This document shows positions 11,345 to 22,500 of a stretch of DNA of 64,000 bases, one piece after another (the stretch's first letter is position 1; every line of letters starts with the position of its first letter). Source of the stretch: Amoebophrya sp. A120. Taxonomy: Eukaryota > Sar > Dinophyceae > Syndiniales > Amoebophryaceae. The stretch spans positions 8,569,642-8,633,641 of the forward strand of contig CAJINV010000001.1 in NCBI GenBank assembly GCA_905178155.1, read 5' to 3'. Made by a program: the position numbers and the translations under genes. Under the pieces are notes generated by a model. That model was not told the origin of the DNA. It ran no database searches and was given only the letters and a program-made list of their open reading frames with translations.

Positions 11345-14300
11345 TCCAGTAGAGCTAAGTGCAGTGCATAGCAGTGGAGCAATACGCAGCGAGAACATCG
11401 ATGGCGGGTCGGCGTTGCTTTTGACAAATCCGGCGGTCCGTACCAGACCGGGGGAGGCAGGACGGGAGGCGAATAACACGCGGCACGGTGGCGGAGCGAA
11501 CGCGCCTGAGCTGGGACGGACCGGGGCACGGGGGCGGCGCTACGGACGGCGAGGAACGAAGGAGCTGGACTTGGTCGCATCTGCGCGAACCGACATACCT
11601 CTTTTGAAAATGGTCGCGCAGGTCCGCGCTCGGTTATCAGATCCCCGCGGCCTACCTAGCGCCATGTGCGCAGACGAGTAGACTCAGGATGACAGGCTGC
11701 AGCACCAGGCTGCAGAAATGTTGTTCGTCGTCCGTAGCTGCACTCGTGACGCGCGGAAGGCGACAAGCCTCTCGCTGGCGCAGGGGAAATCCGCAACACA
11801 AGCAGGGAAACACCCGCGGCAGGGAGGCGAAGGCGGGGCGGGCTGCTTGGAAGGAGCGCGCCAGGCAGAGCGCCAGGCACTACCGGGACATGGGGGAGCG
11901 GGCTCGCGGGCCCAGTCTCGACCTATTTCGCTCGGCGCCGGACCACGTCCAGAAGGCACTGGGCTGGGAAAGCACCCCAGTGATGTCGTTGCGATGCACG
12001 AAGCGGCTCAACTTTGCGACCACCCTGACAGGGATCTCCTCGCGGGTGTCTTGCGTGGAGTCAAGACAGCCGGGAACTCCGACCGCTCCTGGGTGGGGCA
12101 ATCAGACCCAAGGATAAGCGAGGTAGACGATCAAGACGCGCAGGACTTTTTGGGTGCGGCCGACGTCATCGGGCGCGGGAGCGGAGCCGACCGGGTGGGG
12201 CCCGAAGCTTCTCCGTGGTGTTCTGGGTGGCGTGAGCGATGTGAGCTCGAAAGGGCTCCGCCGAAAGGCGGGGCGCAGGAGCTTAGTCGCGCAGCCAGGC
12301 CCGGCGCGTCCGAAGGAGGAGGCCAACAGAGGCAGGGAGATAAGAGGCTACCGCGACATGAACAGGGGTGGGCGTCGCGGCTGGTGGAGAGGCCGCACGG
12401 CCGCTGCGCAGCAGCTCGTCGGCGCCGTGCTGGGGTTGGGCGGCTGCGTAGCGGGGGCGCCGGCTTCTGGCATGATGCCAGAGCGGACCGCCCGCGACTT
12501 CGAAAAGCCCTTGCAAGCGTTCGCGGTGTTGGCGCGGTGGGGGAATGTCATTGATTTTTCCGGCCCGGGCCAGAGGGACGGGCAGGCTGAGGCTGGCGAG
12601 TGAGTCGCCCGCGCTGCTTATGGGAAACTGCCACAGCGTCCCAGGGGCCTGCCGGGTGGGCAAATTCGTCTACCGGGCCTACGGGCATGCAGGCGGGGCT
12701 GCCCCACTTTACATCGGCGACGCCTTTCTGTTCTCCGTCATCGCGGAGGCCACGCAGCTTGCCCGGGAGCTGTCTGACGCAATTAATAGCCGACACGCTT
12801 GGACTTCCGCTATTCGCGAAGCCGGCGGGGACCAGTGCAGCCTGGACCGGTTCCCGAGCGGCACCGCTCGCGATTTTGGGAGGGCGCCCGGGATCGGGTA
12901 TGTTTGGACCAGTCGCGCGGCGGGGAAGCCGGCGCGGGTGCGCACCGTGGTGCCGCAGGGCAGGGCCCATCTTGCGGCTGACCGGTGCCCGCAGCTGCTT
13001 GCAGAATGCAAGGCGAAGCGATTGAAAATCAAAACGGTCGAGAAGGCCGCGGGGATTGCCAACGAACTATGTCGCGCGCAACACGACAGGCGCGGAACCG
13101 AGTTCCCTCGCGCCTTGCACCCTTGGGCCGGCGCGACGTATTTTGATAGTCTTGCGGGCCCGCGGGAAATGCGGGCGGCCGTCGAGAAGACGGCCACAAC
13201 TTTGCGCACCATGGTGCGCCACGTCCAGCCGTACCGGATTAGATCTACCAGCGTCGGCGCGCGCTGTCTTTTTGCCGGCGCCCCCACCGGCGGCGGCGGT
13301 GTGCGGCGACACAGGCGCGAGCCTTGGGAGGTAGCGACGCGAGGGGCATTCCTCATTACGCAGGATGGATGGCGCAAGACCTTAAGCTGGACGGCACGTA
13401 GTTGCGAAAGCTGCCAAAGGTTCAAGCACCCGAAACAGCCGCCGCGAACATTGCGCAGCGCACCCTTGGGGCATATGTGAAGCAGCCAATTTGTGTTACG
13501 GGCCGCGGCAGCACAGCGGGGCTGTTCGCATTGATCAAATTGACGCCCCGACAGGGGGCCACCTGCAACGCCGCCAGCGAGCCGGGCGGCACAGCGGGCC
13601 AAGCCGCGGGAGACTCGGCCGCGGTATAGATATTGCAATACGTGCACCAATCCCGCGGGCGGTTAGTTTTTCGCGCAAGAGCCTCCTATCTCGCGCCATT
13701 CAGTTCTGGCACCCTACGCAGCACCACGGCCAGCACTCGGGCCCAGGGGCCCATGAGTTTGTGAAGCAGCAGCTCGATCCGCTGCTGCCGGAAGAAGTCG
13801 CGATGGGCCCTACGTGCGACCGGCGCAAATGTAGGGACCGGGTGTGCTATTGGAAAGCGCGAGCGCCTGCATTGGCGCAGGCACTAACTCGCGATCTACT
13901 GGGCCGAGCACTTTGTATCGTGAGTGCTACAGCACTGGAGGAGGAGGCTATCGCGAACGCCGGCGCCATAGCAGTCGCGTCGCACACGCCGGGCGCGTCA
14001 CGAGGTCCATAAGTTCACGGCCGTCACTACCTCGCCTGCCTAGGGGTGCCGCAAACGCCGCGGCGCCATCAACGGTTTCGGCTTCATCATCGCCATAGTG
14101 TGTTCCTGCTGCGCCGCAGCGCCGGCCGCTTACGGGCACGGGCCCGCGACGTCCTGGCACCAAGGCAAAGGTGACCAGCGGGACAGCTCCGGCGGAGCAG
14201 CACCAGGCTCCGAAGCCTGCCGGAGGGTCGCGGCGACGGACACTTTTCAGCATCAGGCGCCAGGCCTTGGCAGCGCCTGCTGCTCAGCAAGATTTGCTTT

Positions 14301-14420
14301 TTTCAGTTGGCGTGGGCTTGGATCTACTGGACACTCCGCCAATGATGAAGGTTGTGCGTGCGAATCGCTTGCGAGTGAAGAAATGAAGTCCATTGTTGTC
14401 ATGCTTTGCGCCCCTGGCGC
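11345..14420 (+). mobile_element. GC-rich, frame-broken retroelement relic (DIRS-like suspected)
   Basis: This 3 kb block is more GC-rich than its surroundings, with long overlapping frames in several phases. Pieces look like a reverse transcriptase/RNase H polyprotein broken by frameshifts. At about 11990-12060 (+) comes DHPDRDLLAGVLRGVKTAG. At about 12700-12790 comes YIGDAFLFSVIAEATQLA, resembling an RT YxDD box with the second Asp lost. One frame away comes LIADTLGLPLFAKPAG. At about 13015-13120 comes KRLKIKTVEKAAGIANEL followed by HDRRGTEF, resembling the connection region of tyrosine-recombinase retroelements. No terminal repeats were found. The family is a tentative inference; the block could be another element type. 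Confidence 0.35.
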
Positions 14421-14476
14421 CCAATCTTCGCGCCCCTTGCTAGTTTGTTCGCCCGGACCCCCGCACTCGTTTTATC

Positions 14477-16138
14477 ATGGTGGCAAGAACTCTCAATCGG
14501 AACAGACACAGGCCATTGCCGTTGCTCAAATTCAACGCCACAGGTTTAGCCGGGGGCCAAGAGCCAAGCGTCGAAGCAGGAATGCCGGAAACAAGGGCGT
14601 CAGATATGCACCGGCCACCGGGTTTCATCTTTCTGCCCTACCCCGGCATCGAGGACAAGTGGGCCGATCAGCTTAAAACCAGAGAGGGCAATGGGCGCGC
14701 CGATAAGAGCTCAGCGAGGCCAACTGAGACGCAGCTTTTTCAACAACGCAGCATGGCCAACCCGTTCAAGATGATTGATTTTCCGATGACGTATGTTGAA
14801 ACCAAACCCGAAGCGTCATCGGTATTGACGTCCATCTGATTTCTGTTTGAGTGCAAAAGTAAGCCATACTATCGGCATTCGTTCAGAGCACTTTTATTCG
14901 GACTATCGTACAACCACTGTCGTAGCATCGTACTTAATAAATAGCCTATAGCGTAGCGCGCGCATATGAATGCAAACACGACGAGGAACGATACAGAAGA
15001 AAGAACGGCGATGATGGATTTTTGATTGCACGCTGTCAGGCTTGTTTGTGAACCCAATACACGCGCAATAATGGAGTGCGCAACTGGTAACACCCCATAC
15101 GTTTGAGGATCGTAACCTCGTGAAAGTTTTCAAATTTATTGTTCACCACGATCACAGGAAACGCCACACGAAGGCAGAAAATGGAAGGTGGCTGAGAAGA
15201 TTTTTGCTGCGTTTTCTGGTCGTGAAGAAGAGAACGTAGCTCAGTGGCCACATTTGCTGGTGACGCCGGCGTTGGATGACGGCGCTCTTCTTCAACTGCG
15301 AGATATAGCAGAGGAGAAGTCGCTGAAGCAGAGGAGAAGTCGACCAGGTGCAGAGGGTGAGAGCGGCAGAGGAGAAGTCGCTAGCAGCGTCGTGTGTGTC
15401 CCCGAGTTTGTCGATTACCGCCTCCGTGCAGATTTGCATCCCGGCATCGTATCCGTGTGGGGTCCAGAGGCCAACATAAGAAGAGTCAGGACAAATGCGG
15501 ATTTATTCTCGAGCGTTGCGTCGTCGGCTAGGAACATCGCGTCTACCACCTTCGTGACGAGCTTTGCTTCTGAAGCCATGACATTGCTTTGGTACGGTTT
15601 GGGCGCGAGTGAAGAGCAAAAGGTGGCAGGCGAAATGAACACTATTAGTGCAGCGCTTTCCGATTCTGGCCCAGGACCACCGGATGCTCACGCCTTGAGA
15701 CACAGCGCGGTTCTTCTGCTATCGATGACTATGAGGACGGCGACAAAGTGCCTCGATCGTTTTGTTGGACTTGGACAAAGTGAAGTTGATCGCACACAAC
15801 TATCAGAACAGATCAAGAGCATTCTTGGCCTTAGCGGCGACGGCACTTGTTTCTCAACGCTTCCTACAGACGAATACTCTAACTGGTCTGAGAGCAGCAG
15901 TGGTCTAAGGACTGGATCGCCGCAGCAGCAGTCTCCAGATGGGCCTAGCGAACGGTGGGCGCGTCAGAGTTTGTACCTGCAGAACATGGGAAGTGTGCTG
16001 CATCGCCTCAGCAAGTGGTGCGCTGGGCGACAAGAAGAGGAGATGAAACAAAAAAGAAAATATAACAGCTGGATGGATGATGTTGCGAAGAAAGCCATTA
16101 CTAGCATGAGAGCCGCGGGGACCCCTAGAAAACCCTAG
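14477..16138 (+). CDS. Uncharacterised protein (5' structure uncertain)
   Basis: The main exon is open from about 15116 to the stop at 16138 and has no in-frame ATG near its start, so an upstream exon is needed. A phase-0 join is possible from the ATG frame at 14477 (MVARTLNRNRHRP), with donor gtattg at 14820 and acceptor tcacag ending at 15157, but that upstream frame borders the retroelement relic and may not belong. The main exon encodes a helical protein (SSVASSARNIASTTFVTSF, ALRHSAVLLLSMTMRTATKC, NMGSVLHRLSKWC) with a basic C-terminus. No domain is recognised. A 15-base motif occurs three times near its start (see the repeat entry). Confidence 0.4.
15308..15380 (+). repeat. 15-bp motif repeated three times in the coding region
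   Basis: GCAGAGGAGAAGTCG occurs at 15308-15322, 15328-15342 and 15366-15380. The three copies fall in three different reading frames of the same exon (AEEKS, KQRRSR and GRGEV). Confidence 0.85.
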
Positions 16139-16583
16139 AAGTAGAAACCCTTTTAAAGGGTTTTTTTCTGGTAAATAAGATATCAAAAAGCGAAGCTCTT
16201 GCCGGGCCTTGCGCCGTGGAACTAGAAGTATATAGCGATCACCTAACAACAACAACAAGTGCTCACTGAGTGACGGGATCGCTTCTTGACACGTGCGCCA
16301 GATGAAAAGTACAAGCGTTCTTGAAGATTCTGTTTGTATGTGGTTTTGCGTGTGAGTATCAAAATGTCAACGCCGTTTGAAGTGTGATCGTGTTTTTTCT
16401 CATCATCACTTCACATGATCCCCAACACTTGCACTTTCCAGTTGGGAAGTCGACAAACATACTGTGAAAGCTGGCAAGGCAGAAGACCTCCAGTGAAGCT
16501 CGTTATTCTCCGCAAGGGGGTTCCGCTTTCATCTTGTTTCCGCAAGTCAGGGACTTAGGCCTAGGCGAGCTGGTCAGATCAAG
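16139..16583. other. Intergenic spacer with a short hairpin
   Basis: Just after the stop, at about 16146-16166, AAACCC TTTTAAA GGGTTTTTTT can form a short stem followed by a T run. In a eukaryote this is not a defined terminator. Nothing else is recognised. Confidence 0.3.
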
Positions 16584-19500
16584 ATGAGCCCCGTCCATGC
16601 CATGTGCAGGTCGTTTATTAGCCTGTCCCTGCTCCTTCGCCACACCTCCGGCGCCTCGTGGTTTGGGTTTGAGGACAGTGCGGCGAAGCGCGACGATGGC
16701 TCCCCGCAGCGAAAAGCGCAGGTTCGGGCTTTTTTCCGCGACATGGATGAAGTCAACGAGGGCGTGCCGATGCTCGCCAAAATGGCCAAGATGGAGGAGC
16801 AAGCAGCTGCAGCGGGCCAGCGCGGTTCCTCAGAGGAACAACTGACGAAGTCGGCCGACTCGCTGAGCAGCACGGGGTCGCACGCCAGCACAACCGAGCA
16901 GAAAATTTTGTCGAAGGCCAGTGACATGCTGAAGCAGCGGCACGAGAAGCTCCGGACGCAGGGCGTGGCTTTGCCCGACCACCAGCAGCAGAAGCGGGGT
17001 CTGTTCTGTGCGCACGAGAACACAGCGGCGTGGAAGAAGAGGATGTTCGAGTCCGAAGATGTATACGACGAGAAGCATATCAAATGTAAAAATGTCTGGG
17101 TCTGGAAGAATGCAACTTGTCATGCTAAATCTGAAGCATGCAAAAATCTGTGTTGCATGATTACCAAAAGTCGCCCAGTTTTGACCAAGTCGGGAGGCAG
17201 TTTCTCATGCAGGATAGGCATGAGAAAGATCGCACAGAATCTGTCATGCTAGGTCCTGCATTCCAGACCTCATGGGTCATGGAAAAGCTGCATGACAAAT
17301 CGCGCACTCTTCCAGACCCAGACATTTTTACATTTGATAAAGCAGGCCGAGAAGTTTCTCGGCGCCACGCTCGAGGGCGGACTGCAGGCGGATCTCTACC
17401 CGCACGTAGATTTCTTTCACCTGGTGCACGCCAAAGCCTTCAATTGGCAGGGCCTGGCTTGGAAGATGCCGAAAATCGCTTTCAAAATCCGACACCAGCC
17501 GGGAAGCAAACTGTCCATTAGCAGCGCAACCTCTTCGCCCGGAACAAGTTCCCCCGGCACGACCGCGGCAGCCGACGTCTGCCAGTTTGAGCGAGCACCC
17601 TCCGCAGCGCCAGTGTACGAGTACTTCTCCGGGGTGCAGATGTACCATTTAAAAATGTCAACCAAAGTGGAAGTGGAGGTAGGAATTAGATTTCTTTTGT
17701 CGCTTCTTGTGCTGCATCAAGAGTTGCTTCGCTTCTACTAGAAGGTAGTTCCACGAAATTTTATACAGTGTCTCTTTATAATCTTGATCGTTGTTTCTCT
17801 TCGACAAACCGTCACACTACATATCAGTTTTTCGTCGAAAACGCGGACTCGTTGCAGAAGATGGAGGACGCCGCGTGGAATCTGTACAATCGGGAGTGGG
17901 GCGGCTTCGACTACACGCCTGCGCAGTCGGCGTCTGAAGACCGCCGAGAACAACAACAGCAAAACGCCGACTCTTTTTTCGCCCCCAACCTGGTCGACGA
18001 CGACGACGACGAGCGGCCCGCTGTCACCTCGACCGCCGGCCGCACGCCGACAGAGCGGGGCTTGCTGCACTTTTTCCACGAGGCGGCGAAGCATTTTCTA
18101 CCGCGCGTGGATGAGGACAGCCTGGACTTGATGAGGCGTGCGAGCGACGCGGAGCTGGAGCGGAGCCTTTTAGATGGATTCAGTTCGGCCACGCGGCAGT
18201 TCGCCAGCGCCCTGGCGAAGGACAACAAGGCAACGCCGAACGCGGGCCTGAGCATCGCGAAGTTCGACATTCGGTTCACCGCTCTCACCCCCTTCCCCTA
18301 CAACTCGTGGTTCGACCCGCAGGCGTATCAAATGTAAAAATGTCTGGGTCTGGAAGAATGCAACTTGTGATGCTAACTTTGGATTCTAAAAAAATCTGTA
18401 TTGCATGACCAGCAAGAGGCGCCCAGTTTGTGCTACGCGGGGAGAGCATTTGTCATGCGGGATAGGCATCAGGAACGCCTCTAGAAATATGTGATGCTAG
18501 ATCATGCATTACAGACATCCTGAGTCATGCAAAATATGCATGACCCCACTTTTCCATGCAGGACTTCGGGGACCCCACTTTTCCAAGGTTCTTGGTTGTG
18601 GATGGTTCCTCGAGGTCTGGCTGCGGCGATCTAGTTGGGCGTATTACGTACACCATGCCTGCTGCTGTTGTCGGACTTTCATTTCTGCACGCTTGAGATC
18701 TTCACTATCCTGCTGCTCCTCTAGTTCTACCGGTGAACATCATGGGACTATACCGTTTCCCTGCGGTTTTCGATGTAGAGCGTCGGCGGCCGCCGATGCA
18801 CGTGTAGATGGCGGTGGTGTTGCCCCTGCTGACGTTGATCCGCCCGCACACTGATCTCCTTCGTCCCGTACTACCACTGTCGGGCTCTACTGCTGGTGCG
18901 GATGCGCCTTCATCTCCGAACAGTTACGACTTGGAGTGGTGTGAAGCTCCAGCTGCCTGGGCGAAACTGCGGCTGTCGGCGTGTGGCCACCGGCGTGTGA
19001 TGGTGATTCCGGGGATTTCCTGCGACGTGGCCATTTTCTACGGAAGCTGACCGGCCTGTGTTCCGATTCCTAAATGTCGGCTCCCGAACGTGCCCGCTTC
19101 CGTCGTTTTCGCTTCTCCACCTCGGTTCCTGCATTTTCTCCCCTCCGTCTTACATTCGTGCTCCGGCTCCTGCTCCTCCGTATTCCGCAGAGTTTACTGA
19201 TTCAGATAGAACTTACGTAGTCCACTTCTAATTATTATAAATATATTACTTTACTTTTAGCCCCCGACAGTGGGAAGAAAAAGAGGAATAAGGGAGCGGT
19301 CGGGGCTGACTCACAGAAACCGGGCGCGACGGGAGGTGGCAAGGGCAGCACAGGAGCCGATGCTGACACGGCAGCCTCCGCATCTGCCAGTGCAGCAAAG
19401 AGTCCGGCCGCGGGCTCGAGCTCGTCGTCATCCAACGCTCGACCGCGCCAGGTAGTGGTGAAGAAGTCGGGTGTGGACTTAGGCCGAGTGCTGCGGAGTG

Positions 19501-22500
19501 GATTGTTAATGCAGGGGAAGAAGCTGAATTTCCAATAAAGACGTCAAGATGTGTGCGTGCACGCCGAACTCGACTACCTACTGATGGAAAGTGGCGAGTC
19601 ATGACCTGAGTTTTTTTTTACAAGTTGACAGAGAAGTTTTTTTGTTCGACCATCGGAAACGAAGACTTTAATTCGAACCAGCAACGGGGGCGACGCTCTA
19701 GATCGAAGTGTACGATAGCCAGGAAGTTATACGATCGGGCGCAGGAAACCCGCTGCGGGGGGGGCTTACCAAAAGAAGAAAAAAGAACTATCGCGAATGA
19801 CGGAAGTTGTGTTGTCTCTCTCTCTGCCAAGGAACATATCGATGATTTTTTATCTTTCTGTTGCACTGCAAGACCGAATTCGAATTGTGTGAAGCTGAAG
19901 TTGAAGTTGACGGTCGAGGAGCTTTAGCCCAGACGCAGTGCGACAGACTAGAGGGGCGGGGGTGCTGGAGGCTAGAAAGTTGTTGTTTGTGGTCTAGTTG
20001 ACGTGACGTCGCGGTGAGATTGCCTGCAGCAAGGAGCATTGCAGGAGAGAGACCGGGTTGTTTGAAGTGATTAGACCAGTGACCGGATAAACCTGGTCGG
20101 GCGCGTGGAAGGCCAGCCACGTTGCTTTTTGCAGGCAATCGCATTACTATCGAAAAGAAGAGCTTTTTTGTGAAGATTTCCTACTACACCTGATCACCCA
20201 GCCCAGAATTCCGAGCCTCGCGGTTGGAGGGCCGCGCGGCATACGTGGAAATAACTGGAAGACCGTTTTTTGTGTTCGACGAAGATCTCTGAAGACCCAC
20301 CAAGAGATCAAAGCGAGCCGATTTTGACAATAAGAAGATCGGAGGTTCCTAAAATGTTTACCGCCCCTACACCGTGCCCACCCGCAGAAGCCCCCGCAGC
20401 GGGGAGGAACCTAGCTGCAGGCGGCAGCGATGCCGGGACGGAGGAACCGTCCCGAGTCCGGCGCAGGGTACAAGCAGTACATAAGCTACGAATCGGAACC
20501 CTCAATGTACTCACACTGGGGGAAAGGGGTGACAGCGGAATTAAATCGGTTGAGGCAGAATGCCTACTGCGGGATGCCAGGGCACGTAATTTGGACGTAG
20601 TAGCAACACAAGAAAGCCGGGTGACGGAGTGGATCAACGGGGAAAAGTATGCTGAGTGCGTGCTATATGGGGGCGGGGCGTGGAAAAACGCAGTAGGGGC
20701 GGCAGTCGGAGGACTGTTGTTCTTGATCCGGGCCAACCTGGAGGTGGTGGATTACGATGCCGAACAGTGGGGAAGACGTGGGCGTTTATCCCTTCGCACG
20801 CCGCAAGGTCAGCGGATCCACATCCACGGGTGCTACGCCCCCACCGATGTTGCCGATGCCGGGGCAAAAGATGACTTTTGGAACCGAGTGGAGCAAAAAG
20901 TCTCGGCTCATGGCAACAGGGACATCGTGATCGCCATGGGAGACTGGAATGCGGAGATGGCGGGCGGTCCACAGCGCGAGCTGATTGCCGCCGGTCTCCC
21001 GTACACGGTGGGCCCATGTGGATTGACCTCAGATTTTGCCCGCGAGTCGGACAACTCCGCGCGTCTGCAGGCTTTGGCATCGTCGGCCGAGCTTGTAGAC
21101 ATATCCTCCCTTTTTCAAAAACCGTGGTCGAGGCGGTATACCTTCGAAGGCTCTTGGGCCGGGCGAAGCAGGAGGAAGCGCGAATACGACCGAATTCTCA
21201 TCTCCTGGCGCCACCGGGGCTTCGTGCGAGGCTTTCAAGTGCACGGCAACACCTACACCCATAGCGACCACCGCTTGGTGGTTGCGGAGCTGTGCCTGAG
21301 TGTAGCAAAAAAGCCGAGGAAGCCCGGAGGGGTGAGCAGCTGGATCCGGACGAAGCAGGCTGCTGAGGACACCAGCAAGGAGTTGGAGAAAATCTTCGAT
21401 GTTGGGGTCGTAACAGAGGGGATCGAGTCCGGGGCGAGAAGCACGGACGAGTGGTGGGTGGAGTTTGAAGAAGCTCTGGCTGCCACCATCGACAAATTAA
21501 GCAAAAAGGCGGAGGTGAAACGGGGACCGCGAAAACCCTGGATCACCGAGAAGACATGGGCAAAAATCGAGGAACGACGAAAGGCGATGGAAAAGGGGGG
21601 CCGGGACGCAAAGAAGCGGGTAAGCAGGCTCGGAAGGGCTGTTAGAGCCTGCGTCAAGGAGGACAAGCTCGCCTGGGTCAAGGACAAGCTGGAAGAGCTA
21701 CGCAAGGCCGACAATTCCGGCAACTCCCGTGCGGTTTTCGAGGTTGTCAGGCAGCTGGCAGGCAAGGCCCGGAAGCCAATGCAGGAGCTGCCGGGGCCTC
21801 CGGAAATGTGGACAGCTTTCTGGGGGAAAATTTTCGGCGAGCCCCGCCCCGAACCGGCCGAAGAAGCCAAGAGCACCCTGAGCTACAGAAAGTGCGAAGA
21901 GGCGCTTCTGAAAGAAGACCGACCGCAGTGGTGTGGCAATTGGGAAGTCGCGCCAACCGATTCAGAAATCGACGAAGCCCTGCGCGGGCTGAAGGCGGGC
22001 AAGGCCTTTGCAGGGGTAGCACCGGCGGAGCTTATACGCGACTGCGCACTCGCGCGTGCTGTGGTCGCGTCGCTTGTCCGCCGGGTTTTCCGGGGAGAGG
22101 AAGTCCCCGAAGCCTGGGGGCAGGCGGTGCTCACGATGCTCCACAAAAAGGGCGACAAAAGTCAGGCAAAGAACTACCGGCCGATTGCTTTGCTAACATT
22201 TGGCGAAAAGTTGCTAGGCCTCATAATCCTGAAACGGATAGAAACCGAAGCGGCGGCGACAATCGACAAAAGGCAAAAGGGGTGCACGCGCGGACTCAGC
22301 TGCAGGCATGGGGTCTTCCAGATCCTGCGCGACATGGAAAAATGCAAAAGGGAAGGACGCCGGGCGTACCTCGGCTTCGCCGACTTCCTGAAGGCGTTTG
22401 ACAGTCTCAGCTGGGCGGTCATGTATAAGGTTCTCCGACGCCAGGGGCTGCCTGAATACATCGGCCAAGTCGTGCGCAGCATGTACGATGGCCGCGCTAC

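Noticed and set aside
15188-15190. Apparent gene start at 15188
   Set aside because: The codon is GTG and there is no ATG in frame nearby; the exon is open further upstream to 15116, so a spliced 5' exon is more likely.
16146-16166. Hairpin plus T run as a transcription terminator
   Set aside because: It resembles a bacterial-type terminator, but the genome is eukaryotic; probably chance.
20270-20353. N-terminal extension of the LINE ORF upstream of 20354
   Set aside because: The frame is open, but the start would be TTG; the first ATG is at 20354.
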